Assembly (NCBI GenBank): GCA_946621465.1
Contig: CAMOOO010000001.1
Coordinates: 510,386-574,385 of the forward strand
DNA: 64,000 nucleotides
Direction of reading: 5' to 3'
Source of the DNA: an uncultured Clostridia bacterium
GTDB lineage: Bacteria; Bacillota; Clostridia; Christensenellales; DTU072
In this document: positions 51,140-62,400 of the stretch, in pieces
How the letters are laid out: every line of letters begins with the position of its first letter
Position numbering within the stretch: the stretch's first letter is position 1
Position numbers and translations under genes: made by a program
The notes under the pieces: model-generated
What the model saw: the letters and a program-made list of their open reading frames with translations, nothing else
The model's database searches: none
What the model was told of the DNA's origin: nothing

Positions 51140-52504
51140 ATGACATTTGATTTTTTTCATTGTAAAAGGATACATTTTTTGGGCATCGGAGGAGTGAGCA
51201 TGTCCCTTTTGGCGCGGTTTTTACATTCATCGGGCGTGAACGTAACCGGAACGGACAGGTCGCCGAGCGAAGTTCTCCTATCGCTGGAAGCAAACGGAAT
51301 CAACGTTTGGACGGGGTTTCAACCGGAAAAAACGGGACGCCCGGACGCGGTGGTTTTTTCATCCGCCGTGCCGAAAACCGATCCGGAATATACCTATCTC
51401 CGATCCTGCGGCGTACCGCTTTTTGAAAGGTTCGAGCTGCTGGGCGCCCTTTCGGATAGGTTCGGGTGCAGTATCTGCATTGCAGGAACGCATGGGAAGA
51501 CGACTACGACGGCGATGATCGGAAAGGTGCTGTCGGACTGCAATAAAAAGATTTTCGTACACGTCGGAGGCGAATGCAACGACATCGGCGAATGTCTGAA
51601 CACGGGGAGCGATTATTTCGTATGCGAAGCGTGCGAATATAAAAAGAGTTTACTTGCCCTTCGTCCCGACGTTGCCGTGATACTCAATGCGGAAATGGAT
51701 CACCCGGACACGTATAGCGACCTTACCGAAATCTACAACACGTTCGACTTATTTTTACAGAACGCCAAGCATCGCAGTATAAAAGTAATAAACGCCGACG
51801 ACCCTTACTATGAACTAAGACAAAAGCAGAATGCTCCCGTTACTTTCGGCATCAGTCCGAACGCTACTTTCCACATCGCGAATATTCGGGAGCAAGGCGG
51901 CAGATACGGATGCGATATCGAATACTGCGGAAAAGTTCTGTACACGTTCGACCTCTCTGTTTCCGGCAGGCACAACCTCTATAACGGCGCGGCATGTGCC
52001 GCCGTTTGCGCACTGTTACAGATACCGTGTAACGTAGTTCGGGAGTCCATTTCCGCTTTTTCCGGCGTAAAGCGGCGTTTTGAATATAAGGGAGAATTTT
52101 CCGGCGTAAAGATCTATTCGGACTATGCTCATCACCCGACGGAGATTGCTGCGGCATTAAAAACGGCGCATGAAGTAACAAGGGGGAACGGAAGAATATG
52201 GGCGGTATTTCAGCCACATACTTTTTCCCGGACAAAGGCATTATTTATGGATTTTTGTAAAGCCCTTAATGACTGCGATAAACTTATCATAGTGAAGGAA
52301 TACGCCGCCCGTGAGACCATAGAATGCGGCATGTCCGCAAGAGCTTTATTCGGGCGAATGGAAAGGAAAGATAAGTATTATAAAAAGAACGTAATGGATG
52401 CGGCAGCTATGTTGATAAAAGAAACGGCGCCGGGTGACTGCGTGGTCGTACTCGGCGCCGGAGACGTTGAGGTATTGTGTCAGCTACTGGTTCCTACAGT
52501 TTAA
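51140..52504 (+). CDS. murC: UDP-N-acetylmuramate-L-alanine ligase
   Basis: 454 aa from the ATG at 51140 (MTFDFFHCKRIHFLGIGGVSM). Nucleotide-binding HFLGIGGVSMSLLARFL, the Mur ligase P-loop CIAGTHGKTTTTAMIG, GECNDIGE, YSDYAHHPTEIAA and VFQPHTFSRTKAL are all typical. It joins L-alanine to UDP-MurNAc in peptidoglycan synthesis. No Shine-Dalgarno is seen, and a palindrome lies directly before the ATG, so an upstream TTG (51092) is a weaker alternative start. The last 11 nt overlap the convergent MDR gene. Confidence 0.94.
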   Translation: MTFDFFHCKRIHFLGIGGVSMSLLARFLHSSGVNVTGTDRSPSEVLLSLEANGINVWTGFQPEKTGRPDAVVFSSAVPKTDPEYTYLRSCGVPLFERFELLGALSDRFGCSICIAGTHGKTTTTAMIGKVLSDCNKKIFVHVGGECNDIGECLNTGSDYFVCEACEYKKSLLALRPDVAVILNAEMDHPDTYSDLTEIYNTFDLFLQNAKHRSIKVINADDPYYELRQKQNAPVTFGISPNATFHIANIREQGGRYGCDIEYCGKVLYTFDLSVSGRHNLYNGAACAAVCALLQIPCNVVRESISAFSGVKRRFEYKGEFSGVKIYSDYAHHPTEIAAALKTAHEVTRGNGRIWAVFQPHTFSRTKALFMDFCKALNDCDKLIIVKEYAARETIECGMSARALFGRMERKDKYYKKNVMDAAAMLIKETAPGDCVVVLGAGDVEVLCQLLVPTV

Positions 52505-53483
52505 GCACCAAACCATAGTATTGTTCCGGTTCTTGGACCAGTTCTCTGAGACGCAATTCGATATCCTTGATTTCCGATTGCTTATCGATAAAGCCGTCCA
52601 GGTCCAGTGCCTTTTGGACAAGGATATTGACAGCCGATTGCATTTCCGAACTGCCCTCTGAAACACCCTCCACAACGAGGTGCTTTTTGCCGATCAAGCT
52701 GATATCGGCATCAATGGTACCCGTCGACTTGCTATCGCACAGTATCACGCATTTCCCGCCCTCTCTGGTAATGGAGAATAGGAATGCGCAGTTGTTTTCC
52801 GATGCTAAGTCGATAACGGACAAATCTACCATACGTCCGCCGGTGATTTCTTTCACCCGTTCCGCAGGGACTTCTTTGGTCGCGTCAACGGTGTAATAGA
52901 TACCTTTGGAACGAGCGGTGAGCAATCTCTTTTCGTTGCTGTCGATCATGATGGGGATATACTGGAAATACATAGCAAGCTGGGCTATAATGCAACAAGT
53001 TGCGTTGCTCCCAATAATTGCAACGTGGTCCCCTTTCTCACCGTCAAAGGCGTTAAATACACGCAACGCCGAAGCAATGTTGACGGTAAAAATAGCGTCC
53101 TTTTCGTCAATCCCTTCGGGGAAAGGAATAATCTTTTCATAGGGCATCATAACGTATTCAGAGAAAAAGCCGTCGACATCCACACCGCGCGTTTTAATGA
53201 TGGTTTCTTGCGCTTTGCGCTCTGATTTGCGCTCCAGGTAAGGGTTCAGAATAACTTTCATTCCGCGGCGAAGTTCATACTCCGGACGGTCGTCGCTGAC
53301 AACTCCAATAGCCGTTTTACCAATGACAAAAGGAGCTGAGAGTTTGTACTGCCCGGAAAACAAATTCACATCGGACTCGGAAATCAAAACGTGCGTTACC
53401 TTTATTTTGATCAGATCTCCTTCCGGAATAGCCATCTCCGTTTCATTCAAATACGAGTTCCCTATTGTTTGATAGACTTTCAT
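52494..53483 (-). CDS. MDR-family dehydrogenase-like protein without zinc ligands
   Basis: 329 aa. GroES-like N-terminal half (IKIKVTHVLISESDVNLFSGQY) and a Rossmann half (HVAIIGSNATCCIIAQLA). The usual catalytic zinc ligands are absent: no Cys in the ISESD position, and GHE is replaced by GKTAIG. It may therefore be a quinone-reductase-like or non-catalytic member. It starts 15 nt after the giant leucine-rich-repeat gene with an AAGGAG site, so it is probably co-transcribed; that partnership is unexplained. Substrate unknown. Confidence 0.76.
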   Translation of the reverse strand: MKVYQTIGNSYLNETEMAIPEGDLIKIKVTHVLISESDVNLFSGQYKLSAPFVIGKTAIGVVSDDRPEYELRRGMKVILNPYLERKSERKAQETIIKTRGVDVDGFFSEYVMMPYEKIIPFPEGIDEKDAIFTVNIASALRVFNAFDGEKGDHVAIIGSNATCCIIAQLAMYFQYIPIMIDSNEKRLLTARSKGIYYTVDATKEVPAERVKEITGGRMVDLSVIDLASENNCAFLFSITREGGKCVILCDSKSTGTIDADISLIGKKHLVVEGVSEGSSEMQSAVNILVQKALDLDGFIDKQSEIKDIELRLRELVQEPEQYYGLVLKL

Positions 53484-53498
53484 TACTTATCTCCTTAT

Positions 53499-56400
53499 CT
53501 ATCTTTTTTCATATCTTTTGTAGATTTCTTCTACAATTTCTTTATACGTAAATTTAGATTTAATCAACGTTCCGATAGAGTCGTTATTGATCTTTTCGTT
53601 GAGGTCGATCGTCGTTGCCTCTTTACACAGGTTACCTACCGCCGTTTCCGTTACGATCAATTTACAGATGGTAGCACTGTCTATTTTGACCTTCTTGAGC
53701 GAATTACATCCCACGAAGGCATCCTCGCCTATCACAGTGACTTTGCTCGGAATATAGAATTCAAAGATGCTCGTACATCCCTGGAAGGCTTTTGCTCCGA
53801 TAGATACCAGTGAGGATTCCCCGTTTTCGTTTTTGTTAAAAGCAAAGGTTTTCAGATTGTCGCAGTTCTGGAATGCGCTTTCTCCGATGTAAGCAATCGA
53901 CGACGGGAAGATCACCGTTTGAAGCATAACCGATCCCATAAACGCGCTGTCGGCAATGAGTGTGGTGCCATCGAGCAAGCTGCAAGTTGATGTGGAAGAG
54001 CCTTTTGCCTCGTCGAATGCCAGGACGAAGTAGTAGCTGTTTCCTTCGTAGTACTTAAGCGCCCCTCTCCAACCGACGGAATAGAACGACGTTCCGTAGA
54101 AGGCGTCAACGCAGATGGAAGTCAGTGTGGGCGGCAGGCTGACCGCTCCAAGCGCGGTACAATTCTTAAACGCCTGTACGCCTATCCGTTTTAATGCGGA
54201 AGAGTTGAGATTGGAAAATCTCAGGTCTGTAACGTTGGGAATATCGTCTTCCGACGCGCCGGAGGCACTGCAAAACAGATAGTCGGGGATATTGGTGACC
54301 GCACTGCCTATCTCTATAATTACGCTGGACTGGTTTCTGCCAAGCCCCTTAAACACGGTGGTATCCGATTGCAAATTGACGCAATTCTTGGCGTTGAAAC
54401 GGACGGTACGGACCCCTTTACAGTTGCCGAAAGCAAGGTCACCGAGCGTGGTGACGTTTTCCGGAATGGTGATAACGGAAAGGTTATCGCACCCGAAGAA
54501 CGCTTCCTTACCGATCTCCGTCAATATAGAGGTCATGGAAACAGTAGCCAGCGCGTCGCATTCATAGAACGCTCTTTCCCCAATGAGATATCCGTTGACG
54601 ACGTTAGCGGATGCCGCTTCGTCTCTGATACTACCGATAGAAGAAAGATTGATGGTGACGGAAACGATGTTTTTACAATTGGAGAATGCACCGTAATAAA
54701 GGTTGGTGTACCTTGTTATCGTCACGTTTGTCAGTGAATCGGGGATATAATACTCAGTGGTGACCCCGGTCGAATAATACTGTCTGACAGCGGTCATACC
54801 GGTGGTAATCTGTTCCGTACTACTGTGGAACACGTAACCAAACAACGTAGTCGGAGATGCCGCGATTGCTTTTGCCGCGCCACCGACAAATGGTACGGTA
54901 AACGATGCAAGGGAGGTGCAACCGAAGAATGCGCCTGCGCCGATAGATTCCACCGTTTGCGGAATTACGACGGAGGTCAACCGTACGCAACCGCAGAAAG
55001 CAAGTTCGCCGATAGAGTTGCAGTTCCCTTCCTCATCTCCGGGGAAGTAGACGTTCCTGACCGTGCTGACGTGGTAGAGGAATTTTGCCGGGACAGATTC
55101 AACGGTTTCGGCAAAGGAAACCATAAGTCCGACCGAAACCTCGGTACCGGCGTTTTCAAAGATGGCGTCCCCTACCGTGCAATCGGCGGCTTTTAAGATG
55201 ATGCTAGCGACTTTGTAAGTGTTCGCAAAGGCGTAGCTACCTATGGTTTGCACCTTGGACGGAATGGAGATAGACACAAGTTTTTTACAGGTGTAGAACG
55301 CATGGTTTTCTATATTCTTCATTCGGAAACCTTCGCAGCTGAGAGACTCCATTTCGGAGCAGAAAGCAAAGGCATATTGACCTATGGACTGGCAGTTGTT
55401 ATTTTCACCGCCGGAGAATCTCACCTGTTTAATGTAGGGAGCTATGTCTTCGTCGTTGCCCGGGTCGGCAAAGTAAGCAGGGACGCGCTCAACGTCGAGA
55501 CCAATCTCTACGATAATGCCGGTAGCTAAAGAGCCAACGGAACGGAATACGTTATTTTGGGCTGCCAAATCAGCGCAATTGGTTGCTTTATACCTTATTG
55601 AGGTGACGGAAACGCAGTTGGCAAATGCGTAGGAGCCGATCGACTGAACGCTTTTTTCTATATCGATTATTGCCAGCATACTGCACCCGGCAAAGGCGTG
55701 ATCTCCGATTGTGGAAAGGGCTTCGGAATTACGGTAGAGTACCGTTGACAAGTTGGTAAACCCACTGAAAGCGTAATTGCCGATAGAGGCGACGTTCCTC
55801 GATAAAGTGATCTGCGTGACGAGCGAACTGTAATCCACGCCCTTAGCGTTATGCCACGGCGTTACTTCCGCAGAAGCATAATCGCACATCTTTCCGTCTC
55901 CGGCTATCTCCATACGGTAATATCCGGGATTATCGAAATCGTTGAGTAAATAGGTATAGACCGTCGAGTCCGTTCCGGACAGTGCCGTTTGCCAATAAAG
56001 GTTGGTGTAGCTATAGTATTGGTAATTATTTTTCATCGTTTCCGTTTCCACGCAAACGTAATTTTCCGCAACGTAAAGTCCGGCGATCGTTTTATTGTTC
56101 TTCATCAAGTCGGCGCGGCAGTAAATAACGGTAGCATACTGCCCGATATTCCCCTGCGAATCAACGGATGACAGTCCGGAAATAACAGCCGTGCTGGTTA
56201 AGTAAAGCGTTTTCAGATTATAACATCCCACAAAGGCGTCGGTGCAAATAATGTCTACGGAAGACGGTATAGAGATATACTTCAAACCGGATATAGATAA
56301 GAAGGCTTTTTCGGCGATAACGTCGGTGGTTTCCAGGACGGCATAATCTTCTGCCACCGTTTGACGGGCTTCGAGAAGGAATTTTCTGTCGTTCAGATAC

Positions 56401-59400
56401 AGAACGCCGTCAATCCAGTTGGTGATAGAGCCGGAATTGAGGTTGTAGTATCCGGTGTCGTAGAAGGCTCTTTCGCCGATGAAGCGCACCCTGCAGTTAT
56501 CTGCAAAGGATATATTACTCAACTCACTGCAACCGGCAAAGCTGTACTTACCTAAGCTATTGACGGACAGCGGAATGGAGATCATCGGGAGATTTTCGCA
56601 AGCGTAGAAAGCATAGTCTCCGATAGCACTCAGGAACGCATCTCCTGCAAAACGAACGTAGACGAGGCGGTTAAATCCGTAGAACATATTGTCAGGCAGA
56701 ATGCTGACTTCTTTATGGACAAACAGACTCGTTCCCGTATCGTCGCTACCTAAATTATATCGGGTGTTAAAGACGTTAATCGGAGCTTCGTCGGCGGAGA
56801 GGACGTTATAATAAATGCTCTGCAAATAGAATCCGTTTTCGTCCACGCCGAACTCGGAGAAGGCTTCCGTTCCGAACGTTTTTATATTTTTACCGAGGGT
56901 TAAGCTGGTAACGTTGAGACAACCGGTATAGGCGTGGCTCTTTATCGTCACCACACAATCGGGGATAACCACGCTAATTAGTCCCGTACAACCGGAGAAT
57001 GCGTACTCTCCGATCGAAGTGACTTTGTCGCCGCTCCATACGACGTTTTTGAGGTTTTTACAATTATAAAACAGGTAATTGGGGATAACCGTAACGTGCA
57101 AGCCGAAGATAACGTCAAATCCCTCTCCGGACGGATCGCTCGTCGAGAAGATGTATTTACTTTCTCCCGAACCGGGGCAATTCTCCGCCTCGTAATAAAC
57201 CGTCTTCACGTTGTTCATTTCGTTGAAGGCGTACTTCGAGATTGAAGTGATCGATCTACCGATGGTAATGGTAGCGATATCGGAGGAATAGGCGCGCCAG
57301 GGTACGATGGATTTTACTTCGTAATCGCGCATTGTGCCGATTCCGTCTACGTAAAGGTTATATCTTGTAGCGATATCGTCGGGATCGGATGAAGTATCCC
57401 AGTCGTTAAGTAAATAGACGTAAGAACCGGACGTCGTGGACGAGGTCTTCCAATACAGAACGGAATAGATGTTATAACCGTTTCTTCCCGACAAAATGCG
57501 AGTATAGGTTGCACTGCCGTCGGCGGCGTAGACGCCCGACATATTGTCCTCGGAAAGTGCAGTGGACAGATAGATAATATCCGCTTCGGCAAACAGTTGT
57601 CCGCAGGTTTGCGAAAGGTTTTCCGAGACGAATTTATCCTTAATAGCTTGCGAGGAGAGATAGACGACGTTTAGTGAAGAGCAATTTTCGAATGCGCCCT
57701 CGCCGATTGTGGCAATGGATGCCGGCAGGTCGAAGTATATCAGAGAACTGCACCCATAGAAGGCTTTTTCTCCGATCTCCTCCACCCCCTCGTGGAGAGA
57801 AATACCGACAAGAGATGTACACCCGTAGAAACTACCGAGGTTGACGATGGTGTCGGGTAGTTCTACATATCTGACCGATTGTTGCTCGAAAGTAACGCCC
57901 GTTCCCAATACCGGTTTGCCGCCGATCGTTCTCGGGACGGTGACGATATCCGTTCCGGAATACGCCGTCAGAATAACGCCGTCTTCGTATATAACGTAGC
58001 TGAAGTCGCCCGACGTATTGTTCGATACGCCGAAGGTCACTGCCTTGTCGGAGTTTTTGTAATCGGATTTCCAATCGGCACCCTGCTTGGCGCTTTGAGA
58101 ACGGATAGTGATGCTTTCACAACCGTAAAAAGCATGAGAACCGATATGTAAGACGGTCGCCGGAATAACGATGGAAGAAAGAGTGTTGCAGTTGCGGAAA
58201 AGGCTATCGCCCATTTTTTCCAAAGAAGGCGTACCGGAAAAAGCGACGGACGCAAGACAAGGTCTTTCGGTAACGGAAGAGGATGGATAGAATAGGTTAC
58301 TCGGTAAGGACTTGACGCAAGAGTCTACGTTAAAGACTATGCCGGAAGCCGACATGCCTGCGGTGCCGAATACACCGTTTTGGACAGGAAGATCATCCAT
58401 GTCGATTGCTTTGTAGGTTATCTCTCTTAGTGATACAAGCCCGGAGAAAGCAGAATTACCTACCGTTTTTATCCCCTCTCCTATCGTTAAGGAAATGACG
58501 TTGGTGCAGTTCAGGAAGCACGAATTACCCACCGAAACAAGGGTATCGGGCAATACGATATGGGACAGAAGAGTACATCCGTAGAATGCCTCGTTCCCGA
58601 TGGAAATAAGCGCGGACGAGAAGGTCACGGACGACAAGATAGTCGCGCTGTAAAACGCCTGGTCGCCGATTGAAACCAGATTTTCCGGACAGACGAAAGT
58701 GCTGCCGGAATATCCGTAAAAAGCTCCTTGTTCGATCGAAGTTACGGTCGAAGGAAGTACGATGGACGCAAGATGCGTTGCCCTGAACATATTATTACTG
58801 ACTGTAGTGAAAGTAGCTTGCGCGCCGAAGTCGATAGAGGTGATACCGGATCCGGCGAAGGACGAAGCACCAACGTAGGAGATAGGACCGGTAAAGGTGA
58901 TCGTCTCCAGGAGAGAATCGTTATTGAAAGCGTAGTCTCCTATCGTTTGCAATTGACTTCCGGCAAAGAAGTTGACGTTCTCTAAATAGACGCACCCTTC
59001 AAAGGCGGCGTTCCCGATTGTGATAACGGAGCTGGGAATGGATATGGTGGATATTTCGCTCTCTTTAAAGGCGTTGCCGTCGATGATTTCGCATCTGCTT
59101 CCGCTCTCGAAGACCACCGTTTTTAATTTCGATTTGGAGAAAGCGGCGTTCCCGATCGTTTTTATTCCGGACGGAATAACGACATAAGTAAACGTTTGAT
59201 TAAGAAAAGCCGAACTGCCGATAGCGGTGATGGTATACGTTTTATCCTCTTTCGTCGTAGTATCGGGCAGATAGATGTATGATTCTGTAATGGCAGACGA
59301 TGTTCCCGTTATGGTGGCTGTCATCGTTATATCGTCGTACTCGAATGTGAAATCCTGATTGGACGGTTTACGGTAAACGTTGGGGGTGTTTACGGCAACC

Positions 59401-62400
59401 GAACCGTATTGTTCCACCGAAAGGAAGCTAATGGCTTTATTTGCGCTGATCGAGGCGACTTCCGCCACAAAGTCATCGGCGGGGAAGGTAGACTGTGTAC
59501 TGTAAACGACAACGGAAACGAGCGAGGTACATCCGGCAAGGTAATCGGAAGGATCAACCGCGCCTACGTTCTCCGCGACGTTAAGAATGGTTACGTTCGC
59601 TCTGACGGTGCTGTCTGCCACCGAAGAAACGGGTTCGTTACCCGAAGTAAGTTCCTTCAGTACGGTACAGCCGTCATAGGCGTTCGCACCGATAAAAGTA
59701 GCTTTTTCCGCACGGATACTGTCAAGTTTGCGACAGTTTTCAAAGGCGCTTGCGCCGATGTAAGTCACGGAGCCGAAGTCAACGTCGTCCAGTTCCAATA
59801 GATAGCAGTTATAGAACGCGCTCGTCCCGATAGAGACGATGCCGTCGTGCAGACGAAGAAGGGATAGATTTTTACAATCATAGTAGGCGTAATTACCTAC
59901 CGAAGTTACGGCGGTCGGCAAATTGGAGCTGGCAAGCTTGACGCATCCGCTGAACATATCCGTCCAATCCCCCGTCGTAACGCTCCCCGGGAAGACGACG
60001 TATTTAAGCTCACGGCAATCTTTGAAGATGCCCTTTTTGAGCGTTGTCAGACGAGAGCCGTCCGTATCGATCTGACAGGTAGCCAGATTGCTGCAATTCA
60101 TGAATGCGTATTCTCCTATCGAAGAAACGGAAGAAGGAATGACGATCCTTTGAAGTGAGGTACAATCGGTAAACGCATTATCACCGATGGAAGTGACGCC
60201 CTTTTGTAAGGTAATGGTCCGTAGCGTCGACATTCCGGAAAACTCTCCGTCAATGACCGAGCCTCTTTCTACGATCGCCGTATTAAAGGAACCGGGAATG
60301 GTCGTACCGAAAAGTTCTCTGACGCTGACGCCGACGTAGAGGGTCAATTTTTCAAAGCCGGTATTATTATCCAACATTCCCGCGCCTAAAAACACGTTAT
60401 CCGGCGTAAGGAACTGCAAAGTGGACGGAAGAGATATCGCTTTCAGGTTACAACCGCGGAACGCATAGTTGCCGATACCCGTAATGGTTGAATTCAAAGT
60501 GACCGTCGCAAGGGAAGAACTGCCATCGAAGGCACTCTTCCCTATCGTACGCAATCTTTCCGGCGCGGTAAACGAAGTGAGCGCGCTACTACGGAAGGCG
60601 CGTGCGCCGATAGAGACAAGCGAGGACGGGAAAGTAAACGTTTTCAGCGAAGTGCAACCGTCGAACGATTCTTCTGCAATAGAAGTGAGGGCGGTACCTT
60701 GTATGGTGACGGAAGAAAGTCCGGTGCAACCGTAAAAAGCTCTCGTACCGATCGACGTTATCGTGGAACTGATAGTCAGTCCCACCAAAGAAGTAGTCGA
60801 CGTAAAGGCGTTATCTTCAATTTCGGTAAAGCCGTCGCCGATTTCCAGCGTGGCAATGGAAGTGGACGTTATGCTACCAGTGCCGAAACCGGCGGTACCG
60901 GCAACCGATAAGACGGAATCTCTTTGAGAATAAGAAAGGCGAAGGATACGCAAAGAGGACGGCACGCCGCCGGAAAAGAGGGTCGTGATATCTATATCTT
61001 CGCAGACGGTCAAGTCCACGAGAGCGGTACAACCATCCAGTATGGTAGCGCCGATCCTTCTCGAAGAAGTGGCAACGTAGGCTTTGAAAACAAAGGTCCT
61101 CAGTCCTGTGCAGTTGGCAAAAGCATTATCGCCAATTTGAGAAATAGACTCGCTGAGGGTGATTTTTTGCAGGACTCTGTTTCCTTCAAAAGCATAGGGT
61201 GCGATCACGGAATAGGCACTGAATTGATCCGGAGTAACGTCGTAATAGGTCGTCTTTATGCAGTAGTTTTCGGAAACACCCAAAACGACTTTCCCAAGTC
61301 CGATAATACCTTGATAGTTATTATACCACGGCGTATCCAAGAAAGCGTGTTCTCCGACGAAAGTGAGGTGATTGCCGGAGATGGTGACGTTCTTGAGGGC
61401 GCTGATTTCGGAAAAAGCATACGCCCCAATCGTTTCCAACGAGGCAGGCAAGGTCAGTTCGGCAAGGTCGTTCCTGGTGCAAAAAGCGTAGGGACTGATT
61501 TCGATGAGCGTCGACGGGAATTGAACGGAAAAAGACAGCGAAGACGGCGAATAGTTTTCCAAACGGAACGCATAGGAGGCGATCTTGCGGATATTGCCGT
61601 AGAAACGGACTTCCTTTACCGTATAGCAATCAAAGAGGATATCCGACTGAACGACGTTATCCGTCGGATTGGTGATAAGCACGCTGAATAGCGTTTTCGG
61701 AATATAGTAGGTCGCCGATTGCGACAGCGGTTCAAAAGTGTTATCACTTTCCGAATAGCGATCGTCAAAAGTGATCGGATAGAAGGACTCTACGTCAGAC
61801 GGAACAGATTGACCGAACAAAGAACCGATTTTATGATTGCCAAACAGCGTTACCGATTTAAGAGAGCTGCATCCGAAGAATATATTCTGACCTATCTCTC
61901 TGAGGTTTTCCGAGAAAAACCCGACGAACCGTTTACAATTTTCAAAAGCTCCATCCCCTACGCGCTCTACCGAAGAAGCGTTAGCAAAGAGGATGTTTGC
62001 GTTCGTTGCGCCCGAAAAGGCTTTTTCGCCGATAGTCTTTACGCCGGAAGGCAAGGTAAGCGCGGTCAGTTTGGCGCAGTTATAGAAAGTGTATCTTTCG
62101 ATTTCCACTAGCAGGCTATTTTCGATGCCGGAGATGGAAGTCAGTTCTTCACACTCATAAAAGGCGTAGCTACCAAGTTTGGTTGTTTTTTCATTGAGCC
62201 TATAAGAAGTAAGATTGACGCAACCGCGAAAGACGCTGTTCCCGTAGACGGTAACGTAGTTCCCATAAGAGAAATTGACGTCGATAAGCGATGCACAGCC
62301 GTAAAAAGCCGACTCCTCTATCGTCGTAAGCGTCGGCGGCAGGTCGATTGAAACAATGGCGCTGTTTTTAAATGCGGAAGCTCCGATAGAAGTGACGCGG

